Of a DNA stretch of 64,000 nucleotides, positions 51,746 to 60,391 are shown in pieces. Location: positions 2,976,001 to 3,040,000 of the forward strand of contig NZ_CP083723.1 of the NCBI RefSeq assembly GCF_020150815.1, read 5' to 3'. The notes below the pieces were generated by a model. That model was not told where the DNA came from, did no database searches, and saw only the letters and a program-made list of their open reading frames with translations. Made by a program: the position numbers and the translations under genes. This stretch comes from Haloprofundus salilacus. GTDB lineage: Archaea; Halobacteriota; Halobacteria; Halobacteriales; Haloferacaceae. Each line of letters starts with the position of its first letter. Position 1 is the stretch's first letter.

Positions 51746-52345
51746 TCAGTCGCCTCGGTCGGCGGTCAATCCGACGGCGACGACGTCGACGAGTGCGTCG
51801 CGGACGCGGTCGTAGTCCTCGAACTCCTCGCGGTACAGCGTCACGAACGTCACGGCGCGGAGCACGCCGGCGACGACGTTCGGGTCCGCCTCGGCCAGTA
51901 GCCCCGTCGCTTCCCAGCGCTCGACGAACGTCCGGAGCAGCGCCGTCTTCTGCGCGCGGGCGTCGGCGGCGGCCTCGTCGCTGAACTGCGACTGCAGACG
52001 GTCGAGTTCGTCCTCGCTCACGAGCGCGCGAATCAGCGGGTTCGTCTCCAGCTCTCGCATGATCTCATCGAGTAACGTCCGAATCCCTGTCTCGGCGTCT
52101 TCGACGCCCGCGAGCGACTCGTGGAGCGTTTCGACGAGTCGCTCGCCTTCGCCTTCGAGGATGTGGAGGTAGAGCGCCTCCTTTGAGTCGAAGAACTGGT
52201 AGAACGTGCTCGGCGCGATGCCCACCGGGTCGGTGAGGTCGGCGATGGTCGTCTTGCCGAGACCGAACTGCGCGAACAGTTCCTGCCCGGCGTTGACGAG
52301 CTCTCGCTCGATGCGCTCGCGCTCGGCGTCGGTGAACCCCCTCAT
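51746..52345 (-). CDS. TetR/AcrR-family transcription repressor
   Basis: A 199-residue regulator starting at ATG 52345 (MRGFTDAERERIERELVNAG). The N-terminal helix-turn-helix covers about residues 8-55, with TIADLTDPVGIAPSTFYQFF as the recognition helix region. The rest is the helical ligand-binding domain. It is encoded immediately downstream of an ABC exporter (40 bp away from the permease stop, same strand), so it is likely the operon's local repressor. The frame is open upstream but has no further homology. Confidence 0.85.
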   Translation of the reverse strand: MRGFTDAERERIERELVNAGQELFAQFGLGKTTIADLTDPVGIAPSTFYQFFDSKEALYLHILEGEGERLVETLHESLAGVEDAETGIRTLLDEIMRELETNPLIRALVSEDELDRLQSQFSDEAAADARAQKTALLRTFVERWEATGLLAEADPNVVAGVLRAVTFVTLYREEFEDYDRVRDALVDVVAVGLTADRGD

Positions 52346-52385
52346 CGGTTCACCTCCGTCGCTCCTCGTGCCTTTGCGACCTCCT

Positions 52386-53258
52386 TCACGCGAGGTCCCT
52401 CCGTCGGAACCACGCCCGCGCGACGGCGACGAGGAGCACCGTCGCACCGAGCAGTACCGCCGCACCGACGAGTCCATACTCGCCGTTGACGAGAATCGCC
52501 GTCGGGTCGTAGTACCGCGTCGGCGCGAGCGCGCCAACCCACTCGAAGTCGGTGTTTGCGGTGACGGTCTCCAAGAGGAACAGGCCGAACACGACGCCGA
52601 TAGCGCCGCGCTGGGCGATGCTCGCGCGGTCCAGCGTCACCGACAGCAGGAGGCCGATAGCCGAACAGGCGAGGAGATACGGCACCGACAGCGCGTGCGC
52701 GGCCAACAGGTCCACCGTCGCAATGGGTTCGTCGACGAGCGTCGTGCCGACGAGCACCGCCGTGAACACGACGGCGTTGACGACGAGAATCGGAACCAAC
52801 ATGGCGAGGAACTTGCCGACGACGACCGCTCCGCGCGGCGTCGGCGTCGACAAGAGGAGGTCCATCCGGTTGTGCTCGACGTCGTCGGCGACGAGCGACG
52901 CCGCACTGTAGGCGAAGTAGACGCCCAGGAGGAGCACCCACGCGAACTGGTAGAGTTCGACGGCGAGAAAGCCCTCGATGGTGGTGAGCGTCTCAACGCC
53001 GAACGCCTCCTGGAACGCCGGAGGCAGCGACTGGATGTACGCGTCGAGGTCGACGCCCGAGGACGTGATAGAGGGATACAGACCGACGTACATCGCGGTC
53101 ACGAGACTGAGAAGAACCGAGAGCGCGACACTCCCGCGGACTTTCCGACCTCCCTCGTACCGTGCGACGGCGAGGAGTCGGTTTCCTCCCGCCGCTCGCC
53201 TACTTTCGCCCCGTCCACTCTCGGAACCGGATTCACTGAAGACGTCCGTCTCAGCCAT
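52386..53258 (-). CDS. ABC-2 type transporter permease
   Basis: A 290-residue permease starting at ATG 53258 (MAETDVFSE); the ATG three codons upstream (53267) is an alternative. Six hydrophobic helices (about residues 42-60, 110-130, 160-185, 195-215, 220-240 and 265-285) are interrupted by RMDLLLSTPTPRGAVVVGKFLAM, the coupling helix region typical of ABC-2 permeases. A 30-residue polar N-terminus precedes the first helix. Overlaps the ATPase stop by a few bases, so the two are translated together. Confidence 0.85.
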   Translation of the reverse strand: MAETDVFSESGSESGRGESRRAAGGNRLLAVARYEGGRKVRGSVALSVLLSLVTAMYVGLYPSITSSGVDLDAYIQSLPPAFQEAFGVETLTTIEGFLAVELYQFAWVLLLGVYFAYSAASLVADDVEHNRMDLLLSTPTPRGAVVVGKFLAMLVPILVVNAVVFTAVLVGTTLVDEPIATVDLLAAHALSVPYLLACSAIGLLLSVTLDRASIAQRGAIGVVFGLFLLETVTANTDFEWVGALAPTRYYDPTAILVNGEYGLVGAAVLLGATVLLVAVARAWFRRRDLA

Positions 53259-54324
53259 CGATTTCACCTCCGGTCGTCACCGTCTGCGAATGCGGTTGCT
53301 TGGTGCCGCCTTCGCTCACCTCGGCGTCGCCGTAAAAGCGCATGAACACGTCTTCGAGCGGCGCTTCGCGGATGTCGATGTCGACGACGGCGTGGCGCGC
53401 CAGTTCGGCGACGAGCGCGTCGTACTCGCCGGTGAAGGTGAACGCTAGTTCGTTCTCGCCGTACCGCTCCCGGTCGTGGACGCCGTCGAGCCTGAACGCA
53501 CTCTGGTCGAGCGCGTCGGCGGCGCGGACTCGGACGCGCTTCCCGCTCCGGTCGAGCAGCGTCTCGACATCTTCGAGCGCGACGAGTCGCCCCTCGCGGA
53601 GGATGCCGACCCGGTCACAGACGCGGCGGACTTCCGCGAGCACGTGCGAGGAGAAAAAGACGGTGACGCCGCGCTCCTTCTCGTCGCCGAGGAACTCGTA
53701 AAAGCGCTCCTGCATCAACGGATCTAATCCCGACGTGGGTTCGTCCATCACGACGAGTTCGGGGTCGTGCATGAACGCCAGCACCAGACCCAACTTTCGC
53801 TTGTTCCCGGTCGAGTACTCCTCGACGCGGCGGTCGACGGGGGCGTCGAACAGTTCGAGCAGCTCCTCGCTGCGCGCGTCGCCTTTCAGCGCCGCGTGGT
53901 AGTCGAGTATCTCGCGACCCGTCGCGCCCGGGTCGTACTCGACTTCGCTTGGGAGGTAGCCGACGCGCCGTTTCACCTCCAGCAGCGCCGCTTCGTCGGT
54001 CACGTCCGCGCCCAGCACCGACGCCGACCCGGCGGTGGGCGACAGAAAGCCCAAAAGCGTTCGAATCGTGGTCGTCTTTCCGGCCCCGTTCGGCCCGAGG
54101 TAGCCGAACACCTCGCCCGACTCGACCGTCAACGAGAGGTCGTCGACGGCGAGCGTGCTCTCGGCGTCTCTCTCGGTTTTACCTCCTCCGCTCTCTCCAC
54201 TGCCCCTGTCGTCGTCTCCGCCCCCGTTGCGCCGGGAGCCGCCGAGACGCGGGAGTCGTCTCCCGCTCCCGTACCGCTTCGTCAGGCCGCGTAGTTCGAT
54301 GGCTGGCACAGTTATCAGCGACAC
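53251..54324 (-). CDS. ABC transporter ATP-binding protein with inserted Gly/Asp-rich segment
   Basis: A 357-residue (or 352 from GTG 54309) ATPase. Walker A GPNGAGKTT, the signature YSTGNKRKLGL, and Walker B LVVMDEPTSGLDP are all present, with a C-terminal 100-residue extension carrying DVFMRFYGDAE. Between the first beta strand (IELRGLTKRYGS) and the second (TLAVDDLSL) sits a 37-residue insertion, rich in Gly, Arg and Asp (GGSRRNGGGDDDRGSGESGG), not found in ordinary members. It works with the permease downstream. Exports an unknown substrate. Confidence 0.88.
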   Translation of the reverse strand: MSLITVPAIELRGLTKRYGSGRRLPRLGGSRRNGGGDDDRGSGESGGGKTERDAESTLAVDDLSLTVESGEVFGYLGPNGAGKTTTIRTLLGFLSPTAGSASVLGADVTDEAALLEVKRRVGYLPSEVEYDPGATGREILDYHAALKGDARSEELLELFDAPVDRRVEEYSTGNKRKLGLVLAFMHDPELVVMDEPTSGLDPLMQERFYEFLGDEKERGVTVFFSSHVLAEVRRVCDRVGILREGRLVALEDVETLLDRSGKRVRVRAADALDQSAFRLDGVHDRERYGENELAFTFTGEYDALVAELARHAVVDIDIREAPLEDVFMRFYGDAEVSEGGTKQPHSQTVTTGGEIDG

Positions 54325-54429
54325 TACACGCTACGAATAGATGAACGATTCGTTTTCACGCTTTTGAGGCGGTCGAGATCGGCGCGGACGCCCGAGCGTT
54401 CAAACCCGATGACGGGACCAACCCGCCGT

Positions 54430-54990
54430 ATGTCCGAGGAGATGCGACTCTTCGCCGGTGACTGTACCCCGACGTTCGAAGGCGCGCGCGAGCAGACCCA
54501 GCGCGGTCACGTCGTCGTTCTCGTCAAACCCGACGGAACCGTCCTCGTCCACGACGCCGACGGCTACCAACCGGTCGCGTGGCTCACCCGCGCCGACGCG
54601 GTCACCGTTGAAGCCGATGAGAGCGGGTTCGCCGTGACCGCTCGAACCGACGACCAGACGCTCCGCATCGTCTCGAACACCGCGACCGGCCGCGCCAGCT
54701 ATCCCACTACTTCGGCTGGAATCCCGGTCGGCGGCTGCCCCGACTGCGGCGGTGCGCTGATTCAGACCGGCGGCGACGTTCGCTGTCTCGACTGCGAGGC
54801 GACGTACTCGCTACCCGCGGGCGCGGCCGTGCTCGCGGGGTGCGACGACTACCCCGCCTGCGACATGGCGTTCACGATACCGGCGGGCGTCGTCGTCGAC
54901 GACTGCGACTGCGGTCTCCCGGTTTTCGAGACGGCGCGCGGGCGACGGTGTCTCGACGGCACCTGCGAACGGTTTCGGGCCGAGGAATGA
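54430..54990 (+). CDS. NucS-like N-domain protein with zinc ribbons
   Basis: A 186-residue protein starting at ATG 54430 (MSEEMRLFAGDC). Residues 5-75 resemble the N-terminal beta-barrel of NucS/DUF91-type endonucleases (RLFAGDCTPTFEG, VVVLVKPDGTVLVHDADGYQPVAW). The C-terminal half holds cysteine pairs of zinc-ribbon type: CPDCGG and CLDCEA, then a second set with GCDDYPACDM and CDCGLP, as in topoisomerase C4 fingers. No nuclease catalytic motif is visible, so it is probably a DNA- or RNA-binding adaptor. It is 73 bp ahead of endA on the same strand. Confidence 0.75.
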   Translation: MSEEMRLFAGDCTPTFEGAREQTQRGHVVVLVKPDGTVLVHDADGYQPVAWLTRADAVTVEADESGFAVTARTDDQTLRIVSNTATGRASYPTTSAGIPVGGCPDCGGALIQTGGDVRCLDCEATYSLPAGAAVLAGCDDYPACDMAFTIPAGVVVDDCDCGLPVFETARGRRCLDGTCERFRAEE

Positions 54991-55062
54991 CGCGACGACT
55001 GCGGGCAAAAACGACCGTGAACGACCGCAGTCACTATGTCGCCGCCGTGCGGCCGATAGCGT

Positions 55063-56136
55063 ATGCAGGGACACGCACGCGGCGACGCCGTCCGCGTCGG
55101 CGGCAACGCCCGCCAGCAGTTTCACGACGCGCGCGGCTACGGCTGTCCGGTCGAGGGAAACGAAATCGACCTGGCACCGGTAGAAGCCGCGCACCTCCTC
55201 TTTCGGGGCGACCTCGACGGCGTCGACGGCGACGGCTTTCGGGATTTTTTCGTCTCGGCGGCGCGCGACGAACCGCGCTTTACGCTCCGGTTTCTCGTCT
55301 ACGCCGACCTCCGCGAACGGGGCTTCTACCTCTCGCCGGCCCGCGACCCGTGGATCGAACCCGACATTGCGGGCGGCCCTGACGCCGCGGACGACCCCGA
55401 CTGCGACTTCGTCGTCTTCCCGCGCGGCAAGGACGCCGACGACGGCGTCGTCGAGTACCGCATCCGCGTCGTCGGCGAACGTGCGTCCGTCGCCGCCGCC
55501 GAGATGGCGGGCTACGTCTTCGCCGTCGTCGACGAGGAGAGCGAACTCACGTACCTGGAGGCGAGCGAGCACGCCTACGACGGCGAGACGACGTACGACC
55601 CGCCGACGGATCTGGAGGGGACTCTCCTCGACGACCGGGCGGTCTGCTGGGACGCGCCCGAGGACCTCTTCGAGTCGGGCTTCTACGGCCAACCGCTGAC
55701 CGGCCGCGACGCGGCTATCGAGAACGCGGTTCAACTCTCGCTGCTCGAAGCGGCGTCGCTCGTCGCCGACGGCGTGCTCTCGCTCGGCACCGACGACGAC
55801 TACGCCGCCGTCGGCGAACGCGGCCACGCTGTCGAAGGTGAACGGTTCGACCGCCGACTGCAGGTGTACGACGCGCTGCGCGAGCGAAACGTCGTCCCGA
55901 AGACGGGGTTCAAGTTCGGCGCGGACTTCCGGACGTACGCGACGGTCGAATCGGTTGAGGACCTCGGCCACTCGGAGACGCTCGTCCGCGTCGTCCGCCC
56001 GGACCACTCGTTCGCGCCACGGGACCTCTCGCTGGACGTTCGCCTCGCCGGCGGGGTTCGGAAGCGAATGGTTTTTGCGCTGACCGACGCCAACGAAGGC
56101 ATAGACTGGCTGTCGGTCGCTCGGCTGACGCCGTAA
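55063..56136 (+). CDS. endA: tRNA-intron endonuclease, two-repeat (long) form
   Basis: A 357-residue splicing endonuclease with two tandem endonuclease units. The catalytic triad lies in the C-terminal unit: Tyr292 (GADFRTY), His303 (GHSETLV) and Lys334 (VRKRM). The N-terminal unit has lost those residues, as in alpha2 enzymes of haloarchaea. It cuts bulge-helix-bulge junctions in pre-tRNA. trpS follows after 53 bp; haloarchaeal tRNA-Trp carries an intron, so this pairing is a known association. A box at about -28 supports the ATG. Confidence 0.95.
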   Translation: MQGHARGDAVRVGGNARQQFHDARGYGCPVEGNEIDLAPVEAAHLLFRGDLDGVDGDGFRDFFVSAARDEPRFTLRFLVYADLRERGFYLSPARDPWIEPDIAGGPDAADDPDCDFVVFPRGKDADDGVVEYRIRVVGERASVAAAEMAGYVFAVVDEESELTYLEASEHAYDGETTYDPPTDLEGTLLDDRAVCWDAPEDLFESGFYGQPLTGRDAAIENAVQLSLLEAASLVADGVLSLGTDDDYAAVGERGHAVEGERFDRRLQVYDALRERNVVPKTGFKFGADFRTYATVESVEDLGHSETLVRVVRPDHSFAPRDLSLDVRLAGGVRKRMVFALTDANEGIDWLSVARLTP

Positions 56137-56189
56137 TCCTCGGCGACCGATTTCACCGAGTTCGTCGACATTCACGAGTTCGATTTCCC

Positions 56190-57845
56190 ATGACACGAGA
56201 CACAGACCCCGAGACGACGGAGGCGCCGAAGACGAGGGTACGACCCGACGGCGACGACCGAGCACGAACGGACGGCGGAGAGACAGAGACCGACACGGCG
56301 GGAGCCGACGACGTCGCACTCGACCCGTGGGGCTCGTCGACCGTCTCCGACTACCGAAAACTGTTCGAGGAGTTCGGTATCGAGCAGTTCGACGAACTGC
56401 TGGACGAGGTGCCGAACCCGCACTACCTGATGCGTCGCGGCGTCATCTTCGGCCACCGAGACTACCGCCCCGTGGCCGACGCGATGCGCAACGACGAGGA
56501 GTTCGCCGTCCTCTCCGGATTCATGCCGACAGGCGACCCCCACATCGGCCACAAACTCGTCTTCGACGAGATAATCTGGCACCAAAAGCAGGGCGGCGAC
56601 GCCTTCGGTCTCATCGCCGACCTCGAAGCCCACTCCGCTCGCGGCCTCTCGTGGGACGAGATAGACGAACACGCCCGCGACTACCTGCTCTCGCTCATCG
56701 CGCTCGGCTTCGACGCCGAGGACGGCGAACTGTACCGCCAGTCGGAGAACCGCGAACTCCAGGATTTGGCCTTCGAACTCGGCTCGAAGGCGAACTTCTC
56801 GGAGTTCGAGGCTATCTACGGCTTCGGCGGCGAGACGAGCGTCTCGCACATGCAGTCGGTCGTCACGCAGATGGCCGACATCCTCTACCCGCAGTTGGAC
56901 GAACCGAAGCCGACGGTCATCCCCGTCGGTCCCGACCAGGACCCCCACGTACGCCTCGCGCGCGACCTCGCCTCGCGGATGCGTTTCTTCGGCGTCACCG
57001 AGGCGTACGCGAGCTTCGAACTCGACGACCGGGAGAAAGCACTCGTTGCCGCCTGCTACGAACACCTCGACCCCGCCGATTTCGACGACCATGACCTGCG
57101 CTGCGTCCACGTCGCGGAGTTCCTCGACGACGTGACGCCCGCGGAACTCGACGAACTCGGCGTCGTTGTCGACTCGGAGACGGTCAACTCGGCGAGAGCG
57201 AAACTCGACGAGGCGGGCATGGAACCGCTCCGCCCGCGCGTCCGGTTTCTCGACCGCAACGCGACCGAAGACGCGTTCGACGCGCTCATTGACGCCGTCG
57301 ACGGCGAGAAGCGCGTCTTCGAGGAACATATCGACGCCTTTGACCTCTCCGCCGAGGAGGCCGAGGAACTCGCCCAACGGGTCGAGATGGAGAACGGCGG
57401 CTACGGCTTCCTCCCGCCGTCGTCCATCTACCACCGCTTCATGACGGGCCTCACCGGCGGGAAGATGTCCTCGTCGATTCCGGCGAGTCACATCAGCCTG
57501 CTCGACGACCCGCAGGAGGGGTACGACAAGGTCAAATCGGCGACGACCGGCGGCCGCGAGACGGCCGAACTCCAGCGCGAACTCGGTGGCGAGGCGGACA
57601 AGTGTCCCGTCTACGAACTGTACGCCTACCTGCTGTCGGGCGACGACGACGAATTTGCGAAAAAAGTGTACGACGAGTGCGTCGGCGGCGAGCGCCTCTG
57701 CGGCGGTTGCAAGGAGCAGGCGGCCGAACTGATGTACGAGTTCCTCGAAGACCACCAGGAGAAACGCGAGGAGGCCGAGGAACTGCTCGACTCGCTGGAC
57801 ATCGACCTCGACTCGAAGCGAAGGGGTCCCGGCGGCGAGCACTGA
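56190..57845 (+). CDS. trpS: Tryptophanyl-tRNA synthetase
   Basis: A 551-residue class I synthetase. The HIGH-type signature PHIGH is at 117-121 and KMSSS at 425-429. The archaeal/eukaryotic type of catalytic core is present (GFMPTGDPHIGHKL, PVGPDQDPHVRLARDLA). An N-terminal extension of about 45 residues is disordered, Arg/Asp/Thr-rich. Residues near 320-350 (KRVFEEHIDAFDLS) form an insertion. It directly follows endA, which is needed to make mature tRNA-Trp. Confidence 0.95.
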   Translation: MTRDTDPETTEAPKTRVRPDGDDRARTDGGETETDTAGADDVALDPWGSSTVSDYRKLFEEFGIEQFDELLDEVPNPHYLMRRGVIFGHRDYRPVADAMRNDEEFAVLSGFMPTGDPHIGHKLVFDEIIWHQKQGGDAFGLIADLEAHSARGLSWDEIDEHARDYLLSLIALGFDAEDGELYRQSENRELQDLAFELGSKANFSEFEAIYGFGGETSVSHMQSVVTQMADILYPQLDEPKPTVIPVGPDQDPHVRLARDLASRMRFFGVTEAYASFELDDREKALVAACYEHLDPADFDDHDLRCVHVAEFLDDVTPAELDELGVVVDSETVNSARAKLDEAGMEPLRPRVRFLDRNATEDAFDALIDAVDGEKRVFEEHIDAFDLSAEEAEELAQRVEMENGGYGFLPPSSIYHRFMTGLTGGKMSSSIPASHISLLDDPQEGYDKVKSATTGGRETAELQRELGGEADKCPVYELYAYLLSGDDDEFAKKVYDECVGGERLCGGCKEQAAELMYEFLEDHQEKREEAEELLDSLDIDLDSKRRGPGGEH

Positions 57846-57873
57846 GCGGGTCGACGGGCGGTCACAGCCGCGG

Positions 57874-58866
57874 CTACAGTTCGACTTCTCGCCCCGCGTC
57901 CTCACTCTCGGCCGCTTCGTACACGTGCGCCGCCGTCGCCGCGTCCAGTACCGCGGTGCCGACGCTCGCGACGACAAGTATCTCCGCGTCGCTCTCGCGC
58001 CCCAATTTCCCCTCGAACACGTCCGACAGCGGCGTGAGGTCCGCTTCCGACAGCCCCACGTCGGCGACGTCGCCCGTCTCCGCCGCCTCCTCCGGCACGT
58101 CCGCGAAGATGCGCGCCGCGCGCTCTACTGTCTCCGAGTCGAGTTCGCGCATTTCCGGTGTGTACGCGCCGACGGCGACGACCAGCGTTCCCGAGTCGAG
58201 CGCCGACCCCGGGAAGACGGGTTCGGTGCTCGTCGTCGCGGTGACGACGACGTTCGCGCCGGAGACGGCCGCTTCCGGGGAATCGACGGCCCGAACGTCC
58301 ACGTCAGCGAGTTCCTCTCGGAGGTCCGCCGCGCAGGCCTCGCGCGACTCGCTCGGCGAGTAGATTCGCACTGATTCGAGGGTCGTCGCCGCCGCGACGG
58401 CGCGGGACTGCCAGCGCGCCTGCGTCCCCGCGCCGACGACGCCGAGACGAACTCCGTCCTCTGCTGCGAGATGCTTCGCTGAGAGGCCGCCGATACATCC
58501 GGTTCGCGCGTTCGTGACGCGCGTCCCCGCCATGTACGACAGCGGCATTCCCGTCTTCGCGTCCGTCAGCGCGATTTGGGCGTTGACCGTCGGCAGGTCG
58601 CGTTCGACGTTGCCGCCGTGAACTGCGGCGAGTTTCGTCGCATAGGAGTCTGAGCCGTGGAGATACGCAGGCATCGTCAGCGCCGTGCCAGCGGGGTCGT
58701 CACCGTCTTCGTCGCTTCCGACGGGGAAGTGCGGCCGCGGCGGCCGCTCCACCTCGCCGCGGCCCTGCTTGACGAACGCCGCCTCGACGACCGGCAGCAG
58801 GTCGGGAAGCGAGAGCAGACGGGCTATGTCGTCGTCCGAGAGCACGCGAATCGTACCGAGAGCCAT
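57874..58866 (-). CDS. Ornithine cyclodeaminase / alanine dehydrogenase-family enzyme
   Basis: A 330-residue NAD(P)-dependent enzyme of the mu-crystallin family. GVVGAGTQARWQSRAVAAAT is the Rossmann motif (about residues 137-156); the substrate-binding N-terminal block KLAAVHGGN and the conserved TNARTGCIGGLSAKHLA are also visible. Members make proline from ornithine, or reduce imines of amino acids such as Ala, Lys derivatives or Pro. Substrate cannot be chosen here. The gene is divergent from a flavin oxidoreductase of the DAO type, with 123 bp between the starts. Confidence 0.85.
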   Translation of the reverse strand: MALGTIRVLSDDDIARLLSLPDLLPVVEAAFVKQGRGEVERPPRPHFPVGSDEDGDDPAGTALTMPAYLHGSDSYATKLAAVHGGNVERDLPTVNAQIALTDAKTGMPLSYMAGTRVTNARTGCIGGLSAKHLAAEDGVRLGVVGAGTQARWQSRAVAAATTLESVRIYSPSESREACAADLREELADVDVRAVDSPEAAVSGANVVVTATTSTEPVFPGSALDSGTLVVAVGAYTPEMRELDSETVERAARIFADVPEEAAETGDVADVGLSEADLTPLSDVFEGKLGRESDAEILVVASVGTAVLDAATAAHVYEAAESEDAGREVEL

Positions 58867-58989
58867 GGCGGCGGTTCGTCCGGCGACGTGGTGAACGTTT
58901 CGCGGCGTTCAGTTTTTCGCGGCGTTCGGTTCGGGCAGTCGCCGGACGCGGGGGAAACACGCTTGTGTGACGACACCGATGCGCACGCC

Positions 58990-60147
58990 ATGCACATCGT
59001 GGTTGCCGGAGGCGGAATCGTCGGGTTGTCCTGCGCACACGCGCTCGCCGAACGCGGCGCAGCGGTTACCGTCTGCGAGGCGGGATCGCTCGGCGGCGGC
59101 AGCACCGCCCGCGCCGCTGGCGGGATTCGGACGCAGTTCTCGACGCGCGTGAACGTCGAACTCTCGCTCGCGAGTCTCCCGGTGTGGGAGTCGTTCGAGG
59201 AGCGTTTCGGCGTCGACATCGCCTACCGGCGGCCGGGCTACCTCTTTCTCGCTCGCGAGGACGACACCGCCGAGGCGTTCCGAGAGCAGGTGGCGATGCA
59301 GAACGACTGCGGCGCAGAGAACGAGTTACTCTCGCCCGACGAGGTCGCAGCGCGGTGGCCGCACCTCAGGAGTGAGGCGTTCGTCGCCGCCACGTACTCT
59401 TCCCTCGACGGCTTCGCGGACCCGCACCTCGCGCTTCAGGGGTACGCCACCGCAGCCCGGGAGGCGGGCGTCGATATCCGGACGAAGACGCCCGTCATCG
59501 GTATCGAACGTCGCTCAGTCGACGATAGTCCCCGATTCGGCGTCGAGACGCCGGACGAGACGCTCGACGCCGACTACGTCGTCAACGCTGCGGGCGCGTG
59601 GGCCGGTGAAATCGCGGCGATGATCGGTCTCGACCTGCCCGTCTCGCCGCGGCGCCGCCAGGTCGCCGTCGTCGAACCCGAGACGCCGATTCCGGAGTCC
59701 GAACCGCTCACTATCGACCTCGACACGGGGTCGTACTTCCGCCCCGAGCGCGAGGGGCAGGCGCTCGTCGGCGGGCACTTCGGCAGCGACGACCCGGCCG
59801 TCGACCCCGACCGGTTCTCCGAGTCGATGGATCTCGACTGGGCGGTGACGGCCGTCGAGCGCGCCGCCGACTGCGCCGACTACTTCGGTCCCGAGACGCG
59901 CATCGTCCGCGGATGGGCGGGTCTGTACGCCGTGACGCCGGACCACCACCCCATCGTCGAGGAGACGCTCGCCGGCTTCGTCAACGCCATCGGATTCTCC
60001 GGACACGGGTTCCAGCACGCGCCGGCGACGGGCCGCGTCGTCGCCGAACTCTGCCTCGACGGCGAGGCGTCGCTCGTCGACATCTCCCTGCTTCGCAGCG
60101 ACCGCTTCGAGCGCGGCAAGGGTCTCACAGAACGAAACGTGGCGTGA
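58990..60147 (+). CDS. FAD-dependent oxidoreductase (sarcosine/proline oxidase-like)
   Basis: A 385-residue DAO-superfamily flavoprotein starting at ATG 58990. The FAD motif MHIVVAGGGIVGLS is N-terminal (GGGIVG 7-12). ARAAGGIRTQFSTRVN in the substrate region is typical for the sarcosine/proline dehydrogenase subgroup. The C-terminal block GWAGLYAVTPDHHPIVEE and GFSGHGFQHAPATGRVVAE is diagnostic for that branch. It lies head-to-head with the ornithine-cyclodeaminase-like gene and upstream of the Liv transporter. A role in amino-acid breakdown is likely but the substrate is open. Confidence 0.87.
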   Translation: MHIVVAGGGIVGLSCAHALAERGAAVTVCEAGSLGGGSTARAAGGIRTQFSTRVNVELSLASLPVWESFEERFGVDIAYRRPGYLFLAREDDTAEAFREQVAMQNDCGAENELLSPDEVAARWPHLRSEAFVAATYSSLDGFADPHLALQGYATAAREAGVDIRTKTPVIGIERRSVDDSPRFGVETPDETLDADYVVNAAGAWAGEIAAMIGLDLPVSPRRRQVAVVEPETPIPESEPLTIDLDTGSYFRPEREGQALVGGHFGSDDPAVDPDRFSESMDLDWAVTAVERAADCADYFGPETRIVRGWAGLYAVTPDHHPIVEETLAGFVNAIGFSGHGFQHAPATGRVVAELCLDGEASLVDISLLRSDRFERGKGLTERNVA

Positions 60148-60352
60148 CAGCAGCTCCGTGGCAATCGACTACCGATTCCGTCGCACGAGGCTACCAGAAG
60201 CAGTACCCGCTCTCGCCGTAAACCCTCCCCCTCGTCCGGCCGCGATCTCCTCGAGTGGGGTATCGCCATGAGGCGGACGCTCGAGTAGAACGTACTCGAC
60301 AACGTCGCTAAAAGCGAGTCAACGCGGACGCGACGCTCCGACTACGGACGGG

Positions 60353-60362
60353 TAGATATATA
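60353..60362 (+). promoter_or_regulatory. TATA box of the Liv operon
   Basis: GATATATAAT about 34 bp before ATG 60392. The in-frame ATG 60368 lies only a few bases past the box and would be upstream of the transcription start, which settles the start at 60392. Confidence 0.6.
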
Positions 60363-60391
60363 ATCCGATGTGGTATAGAGTAGCCAACGTC

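Noticed and set aside
52386-54324. A defence-type ABC system
   Set aside because: The genes match an ordinary ABC-2 exporter with a TetR regulator; no nuclease or sensor is linked.
60169-60221. A short frame ending YQKQYPLSP before the Liv operon
   Set aside because: It is read out of frame through the end of the flavin oxidoreductase gene, with no start or family.
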